From contig JAOACW010000009.1 of the NCBI GenBank assembly GCA_026417625.1, forward strand, positions 24,777 through 81,373: a stretch of DNA of 56,597 nt, in the 5' to 3' direction. The position numbers and the translations under genes are program-made. Source of the DNA: Syntrophales bacterium (lineage in GTDB: Bacteria; Desulfobacterota; Syntrophia; Syntrophales; UBA8958). Positions 27,496 through 36,980 of the stretch are shown piece after piece (the first letter of the stretch is position 1; the number at the start of each line of letters is the position of its first letter). A model generated the notes under the pieces. That model had not been told where the DNA came from. It did no database searches and saw nothing but the letters and a program-made list of their open reading frames with translations.

Positions 27496-28374
27496 ATGGA
27501 TTTTCTACTCCAGCTTGTGATCAATGGTTTAAGTCTCGGTTTGTTGTACGGACTTTCTGCGATGGGATTCGTGATGATATTTAAATCATCTAGTGTCCTC
27601 AATTTTGCCCATGGGGAACTTCTCGCCTTTGGTGCTTACCTGTTTCTTGCTCTCACTACTTGGGGTAAGTTGTCAATAGGGTTAACCTTTCTAGTAACAC
27701 TTGTTGGATGCTTCGTCCTGGGGTTTGTGATTGAACGCATTTTTTTGCGTCCCCTCATAGGAGAACCCCTGATATTTGTCATCATGCTTACCGTGGGTCT
27801 TGCAGCTATTTTCAAAGGTTTAATTCTTCTTTTGTGGGGCGGTAATCTCTACACGTACTCCGATTTTCTACCTAATTGGCTGGGCCTATCCCTTGGTTCG
27901 GTGAATATACCACCTGTTTACTCTATGGTGTTCATTGTGGGTATAGTTTTCTTAGCGCTCTTCGGTTTGTTCTTTAAATTTTCCTCCCAAGGTATCTATA
28001 TGCGGTCGGTCGCAGACAATCAAAAAGCCGCTTTATCCCTTGGGGTTAACGTAAGAAGGGTCTTTGCCCTTTCCTGGGCCATTGCGGCGCTTGTCGCTGG
28101 AATGAGCGGCATAGTCCTTGGAATTATAAACGGCGTTAACGTCCATGAACTGAGTGCCATTGGGTTGAAGGTCTTTCCCGTTGTCATACTAGGCGGGCTG
28201 GAAAGCATTGGAGGTGCCATAATTGGTGGCATAATAATCGGTCTTCTCGAATCCATGACTGGCGGTTATGTATCTCCTTCTCTTAAAGATGTGGTACCTT
28301 ACGTAGTCTTAGTACTCATCCTTATGGTGAAACCATACGGACTCTTTGGTGAAGTAGAAATTGAGAGGGTGTAA
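27496..28374 (+). CDS. livH: Liv-type ABC transporter permease LivH
   Basis: First integral-membrane subunit; 292 residues with about eight helices. Typical LivH blocks: LQLVINGLSLGLLYGLSAMGFVMIFKSSSVLNFAHGELLAFGAY at the N-terminus in segments, MRSVADNQKAALSLGVNV (the EAA-like coupling region), and the C-terminal VFPVVILGGLESIGGAIIGG. ATG 27496 is 3 nt after the ligase stop, with GAGGGGAG upstream. Confidence 0.94.
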   Translation: MDFLLQLVINGLSLGLLYGLSAMGFVMIFKSSSVLNFAHGELLAFGAYLFLALTTWGKLSIGLTFLVTLVGCFVLGFVIERIFLRPLIGEPLIFVIMLTVGLAAIFKGLILLLWGGNLYTYSDFLPNWLGLSLGSVNIPPVYSMVFIVGIVFLALFGLFFKFSSQGIYMRSVADNQKAALSLGVNVRRVFALSWAIAALVAGMSGIVLGIINGVNVHELSAIGLKVFPVVILGGLESIGGAIIGGIIIGLLESMTGGYVSPSLKDVVPYVVLVLILMVKPYGLFGEVEIERV

Positions 28375-28380
28375 AAATAA

Positions 28381-29448
28381 GTGAAGAAACTCATTTTTCA
28401 TCCATGTGGTAATTTCAGAGAAAGCTACGAAGAGGAGCTTAACATCTTCGAAACGGATTTTGGACGTTTATTCGTAATTCTCGGTATAGTGTTGTCACTC
28501 TTGCTCCCTTTCATCTGCAAACCCTATGTACTTTACGTAATAAATTTCATCTGCATCATGTCTATTGCCGCCGTGGGTTTAAACATCCTCATAGGTTACA
28601 CAGGTCAGATTTCCCTTGGTCATGGGGCATTTTTCGGTGTTGGTGCTTACGGCGCAGCCATATTAGCCACCCGTTGGGAACTTCCCCTTTTTATCACCAT
28701 TCCAGCTGCTGGGCTCATTTCTGCACTTGTAGGCATGGTCTTTGGGTTACCCTCCAGTCGACTGAAGGGCCTTTATCTAACAATAGCTACTCTGGCCGGT
28801 CAATTTATCATCGAATACGTCCTGGTTCACTGGGAATCAGTCACTATGGGCACAATGGGCATTACTTTACCTGCTCCGGACTTATTCGGATGGAAGATCA
28901 GGGGAGATAGGGCATTTTTCTTCTTAACGTTTCCTATATTTATCGTCATGATATGGTTTGCAGTCAACATTGTGAGAACCAAATACGGTCGCGCTTTTAT
29001 GGCTATAAGGGATAACGATAGGGCTGCGGAAGGCATGGGTATTCCCCTCTTTCCGTACAAACTCCTATCCTTCGGTGTAAGTTCATTTTACGCAGGTGTT
29101 GCTGGTGCCCTTTTTGCTTACTACACGGTAAGCGTCACTTCCGAACCTTTTAACCTAGCCCTTTCGGTGGAGTTCGTAGCAATGGTGATCATAGGTGGTC
29201 TAGGAAGCATAACAGGTTCAGTTTTCGGCACAGTGTTCATAATGCTACTTAACGAATTCCTCCGTGTTATTACGGAAGCACTCATGAACATCCATTTTCT
29301 CTCTCACCTCGCGCTTAACATGGCCCCACTACGGGAGTTCACATTCGGGATTGCTATTGTCTTATTCATTCTTTTCGAACCTCGGGGGCTAGCTGAAGTC
29401 TGGCGCATTATAAAGTCAAGTTTTCGCCTCTGGCCATTCTCTTATTGA
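28381..29448 (+). CDS. livM: Liv-type ABC transporter permease LivM
   Basis: Second integral-membrane subunit; 355 residues with an N-terminal cytoplasmic extension of about 30 residues before the first helix. Family landmarks: GLNILIGYTGQISLGHGAFFGVGAYGAA across two segments, FMAIRDNDRAAEGMGIP (coupling region), and the C-terminal EFVAMVIIGGLGSITGSVFG. Starts at GTG 28381, 6 nt after livH; a GAGAGGG sequence lies somewhat distant upstream. Confidence 0.94.
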   Translation: MKKLIFHPCGNFRESYEEELNIFETDFGRLFVILGIVLSLLLPFICKPYVLYVINFICIMSIAAVGLNILIGYTGQISLGHGAFFGVGAYGAAILATRWELPLFITIPAAGLISALVGMVFGLPSSRLKGLYLTIATLAGQFIIEYVLVHWESVTMGTMGITLPAPDLFGWKIRGDRAFFFLTFPIFIVMIWFAVNIVRTKYGRAFMAIRDNDRAAEGMGIPLFPYKLLSFGVSSFYAGVAGALFAYYTVSVTSEPFNLALSVEFVAMVIIGGLGSITGSVFGTVFIMLLNEFLRVITEALMNIHFLSHLALNMAPLREFTFGIAIVLFILFEPRGLAEVWRIIKSSFRLWPFSY

Positions 29449-29459
29449 GAAGGTGAGTT

Positions 29460-30251
29460 ATGCTTTTACAGGTTAACAATATCTCTGTTGTTTATTCTGA
29501 TGTTATTCAGGTACTGAAAGGTGTTTCGCTTGAAGTGGAGGAACACAAAATTGTTGCCCTCTTGGGCAGTAATGGTGCCGGGAAAACAACAACCCTGAAA
29601 GCTATTTCCGGCTTACTAAAACCTGAAAATGGAAAGGTAACAGATGGAGAGATCATTTTCGATGGAAGACCCATCCATAACCTACCACCAGAAGATATAA
29701 CGAGAATGGGGATCATTCAGGTTCTTGAGGGAAGACAGCCCTTCAAATATCTCACCGTTGAGGAAAACTTGAGGGTGGGAACCGCAACCCGTTTCGGTAA
29801 ACCGTTCAGAGATGACATGGAAATGGTATACAACTACTTCCCCGCTCTAGCCAGCCGGAAGAAAGTTAAAGCCGGTTATCTAAGCGGTGGAGAACTGCAA
29901 ATGCTCGTTATCGGCAGGGCACTCATGGCCCATCCCCGACTATTACTCTTAGACGAGCCTTCTCTGGGTCTTGCTCCCCTGGTTGTGCGGGAGATTTTCG
30001 GAATAATAAAAAGGATCAATGAAGAACAGGGAACTACCATTGTACTTGTGGAGCAGAACGCAAATATGGCCCTGCAGATTGCACACTACGGTTACGTAAT
30101 GGAGAATGGACGAATAGTCATGGAGGGTCCGTCAGAAGAGCTCAGAGAAAATCCCGATATTAAGGAATTCTATCTCGGTATAGGTGCATCAGGAGAAACG
30201 AGAAATTACCAGGTGGTGAAATCTTACAGAAGAAGAAAACGCTGGTTATAA
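29460..30251 (+). CDS. livF: Liv-type ABC transporter ATP-binding protein LivF
   Basis: Second ATPase; 263 residues. Walker A GSNGAGKTT (Ser in place of the usual Pro), signature YLSGGELQMLVIGRAL, Walker B LLLLDEPSLGLAPL and switch LVEQNANMALQIAHYGYVMENGRI, the LivF-specific Gln in place of His. A basic tail (SYRRRKRWL) extends beyond the usual end and overlaps the convergent recJ stop by 6 nt. This closes the importer operon; no strong terminator was seen at its end. Confidence 0.93.
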   Translation: MLLQVNNISVVYSDVIQVLKGVSLEVEEHKIVALLGSNGAGKTTTLKAISGLLKPENGKVTDGEIIFDGRPIHNLPPEDITRMGIIQVLEGRQPFKYLTVEENLRVGTATRFGKPFRDDMEMVYNYFPALASRKKVKAGYLSGGELQMLVIGRALMAHPRLLLLDEPSLGLAPLVVREIFGIIKRINEEQGTTIVLVEQNANMALQIAHYGYVMENGRIVMEGPSEELRENPDIKEFYLGIGASGETRNYQVVKSYRRRKRWL

Positions 30252-31997
30252 AGAGATGTTTTCCTGTATTGCCATATCCAGCATTTTTAGTTGGATTTCC
30301 GACATTCCGTTCCAAAAGTTAATCTGTGGTGTGAAAGCAATATCTGAAGAAACGTTTTTTATATAACCAGCCAAATGACCCATACTGTACCAAATAGAAT
30401 TACAGGTTATACCACTTCCTACAACACGCATTCTGAGGTGGTTGTTGCCCACAACACTTGAAAAAAGAACACTGACGTTGCGGGAATAAAACACGGGCTC
30501 GGGGTTCTGATTACCATACGGGGCAAGCAGTGCTACCTGTGACAGTAGCTCGTGGCTTAAATTGCTCAACTCACAATGAGCATCTATGTGTGTACAACGA
30601 ATGAAATTGCCTTCACCTAATCGTTTACCCACAATTTCCTCGAGCGTCCTGGAAAAATTCTCTATATCTTCCTCCCTTATGCATATACCAGCAGCCAACT
30701 GATGTCCCCCGTATGAGAGTAGGAGGTGATCACACTCACGGAGACTTTCGTATATATTGAAATCATTTACGCTCCGTCCTGAACCCCTGCCAATCCCGTC
30801 CTGGAGGCTGATGAGCATAACAGGGCGACGGTAACGATCAACAAGGCGGGAAGCTACTACCCCTATTACACCGGGGTGCCAATTTTTGGATGAAAAGACA
30901 AGAAAACGTCTACCCTCAAGATCGAAATCTTGCTCAATCTCTTTAAGGATGTCCTGGAGAATAGCCCTTTCCAAAGTTTGCCTCTTTCTGTTGTAGGTCT
31001 CAAGTCGACGTGCAATCTCCCTCGCTTCCTCAAGATCCTCGGTGAGCAGCAGTCGGACTGCGTCTTGAGGTGATCCCACTCTTCCTGCTGCATTTATACG
31101 GGGTATCAAACAAAAAGTAGCCTTGTTGGCATCTATCACTTGGTTCGCCAGACCACTAACTTCTTTTAGCGCCTTTATTCCTACGCGAGAATCCTCAGTG
31201 ATGAGGTCCAGTCCTATCTTGGTCATAATCCTATTTTCGTCTATAAGAGGTGCGATGTCTCCCAATGTGCCTAAGGCAACGAGATCCAAATATTCCTTTA
31301 GATTAGGATAGGTGAATCGACCCCAGAATCCTTCCTGCCGCATAAGGGCTCTAAGAGCGATCAGGAAATTGAAAGCGACGCCCACACCGGTGAGATAGCG
31401 AAAAGCGAAACTACAATCTCTTTGGTTTGGATTTATAACTGCCAATGCTTTTGGTACCTTCGGGGGAATCTCGTGATGGTCAAGGATAATGACGTCCATT
31501 CCTTTCGATTTAGCGTATTCCACATTTTCCGTATCGGAGATACCACAGTCGACTGTAATAATTAAACTCGTACCCGTGTATTTTATTCTGTCAATTGCCT
31601 TCTTGTTTAAACCATAACCCTCCTCAATTCGGTCAGGTATGTAGTAATCAACGTTAGAGGTAACATTGTGAAGAAATTTTAACAGTATTACAGTTGCCGT
31701 GATGCCATCTGCGTCATAATCACCGAAGATCGTAATTTTTTCGTTGTTATGCAAGGCACGTATTACTCGTCTTGCACCTTTACCCATATCCTTCATTAGA
31801 AAGGGACTGTGTAAATCTCTGAGTGAGGGACTGAGATAGCGTTTAGCCGCATCAGTATCCCTAATACCTCTATTCACGAGTATCTGGGCAATCTCCGGAA
31901 GTATCCCAAACTCCTTTGATATCTCCTCTACCAATGTTCTATTTTCGTATGGGAATACCCACCTGGTAACTGGAAGACTACTCTTTTTTCCCATCAT
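30246..31997 (-). CDS. recJ: Single-stranded-DNA exonuclease RecJ
   Basis: 5'-3' ssDNA exonuclease in recombination and repair; 583 residues. DHH-family motifs: I FGDYDADGITATVIL, II TVDCGISD, III ILDHHEIPP, IV LVALGTLGDIAPL, and the DHHA1 domain with SYGGHQLAAGICI. The C-terminal OB domain follows. Complete relative to bacterial RecJ (about 570-580 residues). Starts at ATG 31997 or the following ATG and converges on livF with a 6-nt overlap. Confidence 0.95.
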   Translation of the reverse strand: MMGKKSSLPVTRWVFPYENRTLVEEISKEFGILPEIAQILVNRGIRDTDAAKRYLSPSLRDLHSPFLMKDMGKGARRVIRALHNNEKITIFGDYDADGITATVILLKFLHNVTSNVDYYIPDRIEEGYGLNKKAIDRIKYTGTSLIITVDCGISDTENVEYAKSKGMDVIILDHHEIPPKVPKALAVINPNQRDCSFAFRYLTGVGVAFNFLIALRALMRQEGFWGRFTYPNLKEYLDLVALGTLGDIAPLIDENRIMTKIGLDLITEDSRVGIKALKEVSGLANQVIDANKATFCLIPRINAAGRVGSPQDAVRLLLTEDLEEAREIARRLETYNRKRQTLERAILQDILKEIEQDFDLEGRRFLVFSSKNWHPGVIGVVASRLVDRYRRPVMLISLQDGIGRGSGRSVNDFNIYESLRECDHLLLSYGGHQLAAGICIREEDIENFSRTLEEIVGKRLGEGNFIRCTHIDAHCELSNLSHELLSQVALLAPYGNQNPEPVFYSRNVSVLFSSVVGNNHLRMRVVGSGITCNSIWYSMGHLAGYIKNVSSDIAFTPQINFWNGMSEIQLKMLDMAIQENISL

Positions 31998-32180
31998 GAT
32001 CCCTTAATGTGGTTTGAAAATCTCTTGAGCCTTTTGAGTTGGAAATTGTGCCTTATGTTATCCACCATCACCGGAATGTCAAGAAGAGATTTATTTCTAA
32101 CACGTACAAAAAAGTTTTGCTTAAAATACAAAATTATTTTAAAAGTTTCTAAAATCTCGAAAGTTCCGACGGGCTAAACA

Positions 32181-33416
32181 ATGGCATGTAGAAAAAAAGA
32201 AAAAGGTCTCACACTAGTGGAGATAGCTATTGTTCTTGTCATACTAGGTATTCTCATTGGTCTTGGGGCTGCATTTGTGGGACCTCTAACGAAAAGGGTA
32301 AAAATATCAGAAACACGGGATATCCTCAATGCATCAGTTGAATCAATCGTCGGCTTTGTCGCTAAAAATAACAGACTACCAGGACCTACAGAATTCAGGA
32401 ACGCCGTAAGGAACCCCAATGATGCGTGGGGGAAGGCTCTAGTTTATTTTGTGGATGAAAACCTCACTTCGGTGCCTCCGAATCCTGCTGAAGGTATATG
32501 CGGTAGGAAATTAACCAATATTATCGTCTGCCTAGACGCAACATGCACAAACCAAATACCAAATGTGGCATTTGTTGTGGTCAGTGGCGCAGGGAACTTT
32601 AACGTACAGACAGGTCCCCTCTCAGTGAGTCCCGGAGGGAAACAATTTATCAGAGTGTATGAACAGGACACACCAAACATAGATGAGTACGCAGGAGATT
32701 TTACAAGGCCAGAGGAGTACGACGATCTCGTAAAGTGGGTTGCTCTGGATGAGCTCCGTATTAAAGTAGGATGTCAGGGGTCCCAGTTGAAAATACTAAA
32801 CAATGAACTTCCGTGGGCATACGTGGGAACTCCTTACAGTGCCACTATTTATGCTGAAGGTGGTGTTCCCTTCTCGACCGGGGGAAAATATAAATGGTGT
32901 AGGCAGGGAGATAACCCAGCGGGTCTTACCTTCAACCCGAACGTTTCTTCCACAAACTGCATTACATTACCTGAGGGATCATGGGGCCAGAGCACCAGTT
33001 TGACCATAAGTGGCACACCAACAACGGCAGGAACATATAACCTAACCTTTTTCGTAAGGGATAACCAAGATAGCGCAGGTTCAGACGATAACATCACCCA
33101 AAAATCTTTTGTGCTCACTATAAACACTTCAACCAGTGGTGGGGGAGGCATCAGATTCCGCATATGGAACAACACAGGTGCACAAAGGGACTTTACCCTA
33201 TCTGGAGTATGCCGTAATAACATAAATCAGGGTAGTGAAGTTACTTCTTCTACCCTGTATTTGGAAGAAGGTGGTTACTTTCTTGTACATGCATCTGATC
33301 AAGGTACTTGCAATGCTTCCGTTATTCTTATGCTTGACCATAATAATGCCTTAGCAGCAGATAGCAATGGTAATCGTGAACTATATGTCACCACTTCAGG
33401 TTTCGTGGATAGATAA
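32181..33416 (+). CDS. Prepilin-like protein with C-terminal Ig-like domain (MSHA-type minor pilin or tip protein)
   Basis: 411-residue secreted pilin-like protein. The class III signal is KEKG|LTLVE, cleaved after G9 with Glu14 as mature E5; the mature N-terminus would be Leu instead of Phe. A hydrophobic helix follows (IAIVLVILGILIGLGAAFV). Then a globular region with cysteines, an Ig-like repeat of the He_PIG type (about residues 195-310: ELPWAYVGTPYSATIYAEGG to SLTISGTPTTAGTYNLTFFV), and a separate C-terminal beta-rich segment (RIWNNTGAQRDFTLSG). The large size suggests an adhesive or tip-located pilin. First gene of the pilus cluster; the 184-nt region before it contains no promoter I could assign with confidence. 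Confidence 0.82.
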   Translation: MACRKKEKGLTLVEIAIVLVILGILIGLGAAFVGPLTKRVKISETRDILNASVESIVGFVAKNNRLPGPTEFRNAVRNPNDAWGKALVYFVDENLTSVPPNPAEGICGRKLTNIIVCLDATCTNQIPNVAFVVVSGAGNFNVQTGPLSVSPGGKQFIRVYEQDTPNIDEYAGDFTRPEEYDDLVKWVALDELRIKVGCQGSQLKILNNELPWAYVGTPYSATIYAEGGVPFSTGGKYKWCRQGDNPAGLTFNPNVSSTNCITLPEGSWGQSTSLTISGTPTTAGTYNLTFFVRDNQDSAGSDDNITQKSFVLTINTSTSGGGGIRFRIWNNTGAQRDFTLSGVCRNNINQGSEVTSSTLYLEEGGYFLVHASDQGTCNASVILMLDHNNALAADSNGNRELYVTTSGFVDR

Positions 33417-33418
33417 AA

Positions 33419-34390
33419 ATGGTCTTTCTAGAAAAAAAAGCGAAAGGAGTCCCACCCGGCCTCTTAAGACTAGTTAAGGAAGGAAAACATTTCCCAAAAG
33501 TCGTTTTTATCATTTTGTCTTCAGTACTTGCTCTAATTGCCGGTTTTGGTGTTTTATATCTCTTTGAAAATAAAAACTTCCAGAAAATGCTCACCGTCTC
33601 CCAAAGATCAGAGGGAGTAGGTCCTGCCCTTAGTTCACAGATGCCAGTGGTTTCTTACGAAACAAAAGATACAGATAAAGTAACTCAGCGGAGCGCAAGA
33701 TTCACCGCAGCTTTCGACCCACTCACTCATGGTACAAACCGGCTAGAAAAGAGAAGCGTTCAACAAACGGAGGATATGAAACAACCTAAATTTGAGAAGA
33801 AGGGGGTGATAAAGGAAAACGAGGGAAAGGTTATCTCAGTAAAAGCCGCTATACGGGAGGTGAGAAAGGAAAAATCGTCTGAAGCACATTCAAAAAAGAC
33901 CTTGGCTTCTATTAACGTTGGTCACCTATACAGGGCTTATGATCTGGAAACTGAGGGAAAACTGGAGGAAGCTGTCCGGGAATATATTGAGTACACAAAA
34001 ACCATTGAGCTGAAAGATCCCTTGATCATCCACAAGATCGTTACACTTTATCTACTTCTGGGAAACCTGCAGGAGGCCTCCCGATGGGCGGACTTTGCGT
34101 TGAGAGAATGGCCGAACAATCCTCTTATCTTGGCAAATTGCGGTTTACTAAAGGCGAAACTAGGCAATTTCAATGAGGCGGAGGGTTTATTTAAAAGGGC
34201 AATAGAATTAGATCCGGAAAATAAAAACGCGCTCTTCAACTTTGCCGTTCTTAAAGAGAAAAAGAAAGAGTATCACGAGGCTCTAACGTTATACGAACGC
34301 CTGAGTGAAAGGGGTGACCTTGAAGCCCAAAAGCATGTGATGAGATTGAAAACGCAAGAATCGGACTTAAAAAGTTCCCAGAATAAATAA
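33419..34390 (+). CDS. Membrane-anchored TPR protein of the pilus cluster (MshN-like)
   Basis: 323 residues. A cytoplasmic basic N-terminus is followed by one membrane helix (about residues 28-50, VVFIILSSVLALIAGFGVLYLF), a polar charged linker, and TPR repeats from about residue 165 to 315 (HLYRAYDLETEGKLEEAVREY, LYLLLGNLQEASRWADFAL, AKLGNFNEAEGLFKRAIELDPENKNALFN). It resembles MshN in topology and neighbourhood. Starts 2 nt after the preceding prepilin gene stop, so it is in the same operon. Confidence 0.78.
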   Translation: MVFLEKKAKGVPPGLLRLVKEGKHFPKVVFIILSSVLALIAGFGVLYLFENKNFQKMLTVSQRSEGVGPALSSQMPVVSYETKDTDKVTQRSARFTAAFDPLTHGTNRLEKRSVQQTEDMKQPKFEKKGVIKENEGKVISVKAAIREVRKEKSSEAHSKKTLASINVGHLYRAYDLETEGKLEEAVREYIEYTKTIELKDPLIIHKIVTLYLLLGNLQEASRWADFALREWPNNPLILANCGLLKAKLGNFNEAEGLFKRAIELDPENKNALFNFAVLKEKKKEYHEALTLYERLSERGDLEAQKHVMRLKTQESDLKSSQNK

Positions 34391-34489
34391 ATTTTGCTCT
34401 AAAAAATTTTACCCTTGACAATATGTTGCAAAACAGCTACTGCAGATTAACCCAAACTGAAATAAGCTATAAGAAGGAGGGTAGAAAAA

Positions 34490-35098
34490 ATGAGAAAAGG
34501 CGAGAAAGGTTTTACGTTGGTGGAGTTGGCAATAGTCCTAGTGATCATCGGTATTATACTTGGGGCTGTGCTTAAAGGTCAGGAATTGATGAACAACGCG
34601 AGGCATAAGAAGTTCATAAGCGATACAGGAAAAAAGTTTGAAGTCTCAGCGTGGGCATATTACGACCGTAATGGACGTTTCCCTGGAGACTCCAATAAAG
34701 ACGGAGTGATTGGTGATGGCAATGTAAAGACCGACCTCGTAGACAATGGCAAGTTACTTTCCAGTTCGGATAATCCCGTTACAATTGGTGGATATTCATT
34801 CTTAGTGGGGCTGGGAAATGACAATGGTACTCCCAAGAAGAATGTTTTAGTTATTTGTCCCGCAACGGGTGGTACATGCAATACAAGCATCTCCGATGAT
34901 GAGATTGAGTTCTTCAAAGCTTTAGATAACTCTATAGATGGCACAACGGATGCTGGTGTAGGCGTGGTAAGAGGAGCTTCATCCGCCACGATTAGCTCTG
35001 CCTCATGGGTTGCAACACCTTCTGGTATTGTGAGCTCAACCTCTGATTGGACTTCTGCATCAAAGGCTCTTGTCTATTACTTCGACAGAAAGCCATAA
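34490..35098 (+). CDS. Type IV (MSHA-like) prepilin, probable major pilin
   Basis: 202 residues with a short class III leader cut after G7 (KGEKG|FTLVELAIVLVIIG), Phe at +1 and Glu12 as the conserved mature E5. The mature protein has the usual N-terminal helix, a NARHKKFISDTGKKFE amphipathic continuation and a small globular head with one cysteine pair (CPATGGTCN). A strong ribosome-binding site GGAGG (34476-34480, 9-nt spacing) and a strong terminator straight after the gene suggest high expression, hence the proposal that this is the major subunit. Confidence 0.88.
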   Translation: MRKGEKGFTLVELAIVLVIIGIILGAVLKGQELMNNARHKKFISDTGKKFEVSAWAYYDRNGRFPGDSNKDGVIGDGNVKTDLVDNGKLLSSSDNPVTIGGYSFLVGLGNDNGTPKKNVLVICPATGGTCNTSISDDEIEFFKALDNSIDGTTDAGVGVVRGASSATISSASWVATPSGIVSSTSDWTSASKALVYYFDRKP

Positions 35099-35104
35099 AT
35101 CAGA

Positions 35105-35134
35105 AAAAAGGGGGGCTTTTATGCCCCCCTTTTT
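35105..35134 (+). terminator. Intrinsic terminator after the pilin gene, overlapping the next gene's start
   Basis: GGGGGGC (35110-35116) pairs with GCCCCCC (35123-35129), extended by A-U pairs, loop TTTTAT, U-tract from 35130. The ATG of the next gene (35121-35123) falls in the loop and first base pair, and its only purine-rich ribosome-binding sequence is the 5' arm. Confidence 0.85.
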
Positions 35135-36980
35135 ATTTGCCATTGTGAAATCACCGGAGAAAATCCTATTTTCTCTTCTACTTCTGGTATTCGTCTTAGT
35201 GGGCCACATTTATCTTCCCAACATTGGGGGGATCCTAGCCAAGCAAAACGAACTTATCATCTGGTTCATTTCAGGACTGATTGTTTTTATCTCTTCCTTG
35301 AAAGTCCTTATAAAAAAATCTTTCAGGGAATCCCCTCAAAATGTCTACGTTTTTCTTTTTGTAGCATGTTGGTTAGGAAGTAGTCTCTTTTCAGAGGCAA
35401 TTTACAACCAAGATTTATTTCTCACCCAGTGTTTCTGGCTTCTTGGGGGGGTAGTTCTCTGGATTTCTCTACTTCAGTTCGAACTGGCGGAAAAAGATGA
35501 GCTAATATTCCTTTCGCTGATCTTTATCTCTGCCGTGATTGAATCTTTAATCGGTATTATTCAGTTCTTCGGGTTGTATAAATACATCCCTGTGACCCCT
35601 TCCCCAGCTGAAGGGATCGTAGGTGGCGTTTTCCAGCAGAAAAACCTATTCGCTTCCTGGATTGCTACGGGGGCCGTTGTGAGTCTTTACATCATTACGA
35701 CACCTCATTTCAAGAACCTCACCTCAAGTAAAAAAATTCTTTTTTGGATAGGGGTTTTCACGATCACCCATAGTCTAGCTCTTGCCCAATCTAGGGCAGG
35801 CCTCATAGGTATAGTACTAGCCATTGGTGTAGTTGTTCTGGCGAAGAAAACCGGGTTGCAAAACTTCCGTGATAAAATAATCATCTGGCTAATAATTTTT
35901 GTTTTGGGTTTGACTTCTGGATTCACTCTACTTAAATTCCAATACAAACTAAGCGTAGAGAAATTCACCGAAAAGCAACTATCATGGTTTACAGATCCCA
36001 ACCAGACTACTTACAAAGAACGCATTCTCATGTTAAAGACCTCAGTGGATATGTTTTTGGAAAAACCTTTAACGGGTCAGGGGTTCGGTAACTTCCCGAG
36101 TCTTTATGCCTACTATCAAGCAAAAAACATAAAGGCAGACGATTACTGGAAATCACTGGGGGGGAGCTTTACACATCATCCCCACAACGAAATAGCCCTC
36201 ATCGTTGCTGAAAGTGGGATTCTGGGACTTATCGGCATGGCTATCCTCTTATTGGGTCTTGTGCGATTCGTCCCCACTATGGGTATTCCGAACGCTTTTA
36301 AATATCTGGCTTTCTTGACCCCTTTGCTCTTCCATACGCTAGTCGAATATCCCCTTCACAATTCCGTTCTTCACTGGCTTTCCTTTATACTCATCTTTGC
36401 TCTCGCCACAAGACACGCTGTTAAAGAAACAAAGATCAACATTTCTCCAAAGTTAACCATTACCCTAAGTATTCTTTTTTCTTGCCTTTTCATCTTATTC
36501 TCCGTATATTGGGTAAAAACCTATGTAGCCTATAATCAGTTTGTAATCTGGTTTAATGAGTACTCTTACGGCAAAAACGCAAAAGTACAAAATCTCGAAC
36601 CGGCGACTAAAAATTTCTACCTCAGACCGCTTGCGAAACCCATGTTAATGTTCGCTAAAGCAGAAGAGGCGGTTAAAGATGTTGACAAAAACAAGGAATT
36701 TCTGAATGATTTTTTAAACTGGTCAGAAATGGAGAAGAAAAGATTACCCATCCCGCAGGTGTTTCAATATGAGGCATATGTTTTCCTAAATCTAGGTATG
36801 CACTTCAAAGATATCTCTTACTTTAAAGAAGCTCTAAAAACAGCCAACGAAGGGCTTGAGCTTTACAACAACGATGAGTTTTTAAAAAAGTTAAGAAAAG
36901 TTATTGCTGTTGAAGCAGCGAAAGTAATAATGAATCGTTTAAGATACCCACAGGGGAAAACCTTTTCAAATGAACCATGA
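35121..36980 (+). CDS. O-antigen ligase / pilin O-oligosaccharyltransferase-like membrane protein
   Basis: 619-residue polytopic protein of the Wzy_C/PglL/WaaL group: about ten or more membrane helices, a large periplasmic loop (about residues 290-370) with the family's GQGFGNFPSLYAYYQAKN and THHPHNEIALIVAESGILGL block (the conserved H-N-E segment), and a C-terminal soluble tail with a TPR-like repeat. Adjacent to a pilin gene, such enzymes usually transfer lipid-linked glycan to pilin. Start chosen at ATG 35121; an in-frame TTG at 35070 and GTG at 35145 are alternatives. ATG 35121 sits in a terminator loop, so expression should need read-through. Confidence 0.85.
   Translation: MPPFLFAIVKSPEKILFSLLLLVFVLVGHIYLPNIGGILAKQNELIIWFISGLIVFISSLKVLIKKSFRESPQNVYVFLFVACWLGSSLFSEAIYNQDLFLTQCFWLLGGVVLWISLLQFELAEKDELIFLSLIFISAVIESLIGIIQFFGLYKYIPVTPSPAEGIVGGVFQQKNLFASWIATGAVVSLYIITTPHFKNLTSSKKILFWIGVFTITHSLALAQSRAGLIGIVLAIGVVVLAKKTGLQNFRDKIIIWLIIFVLGLTSGFTLLKFQYKLSVEKFTEKQLSWFTDPNQTTYKERILMLKTSVDMFLEKPLTGQGFGNFPSLYAYYQAKNIKADDYWKSLGGSFTHHPHNEIALIVAESGILGLIGMAILLLGLVRFVPTMGIPNAFKYLAFLTPLLFHTLVEYPLHNSVLHWLSFILIFALATRHAVKETKINISPKLTITLSILFSCLFILFSVYWVKTYVAYNQFVIWFNEYSYGKNAKVQNLEPATKNFYLRPLAKPMLMFAKAEEAVKDVDKNKEFLNDFLNWSEMEKKRLPIPQVFQYEAYVFLNLGMHFKDISYFKEALKTANEGLELYNNDEFLKKLRKVIAVEAAKVIMNRLRYPQGKTFSNEP

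Noticed and set aside
34413-34442. Possible promoter (TTGACA) directly before the major pilin
   Set aside because: At 17-bp spacing the -10 is TACTGC; too weak to list although a separate pilin promoter remains plausible.
35070-35120. TTG-initiated N-terminal extension of the glycosyltransferase
   Set aside because: It overlaps the pilin C-terminus, has no ribosome-binding site and adds a polar segment not expected before the first membrane helix.
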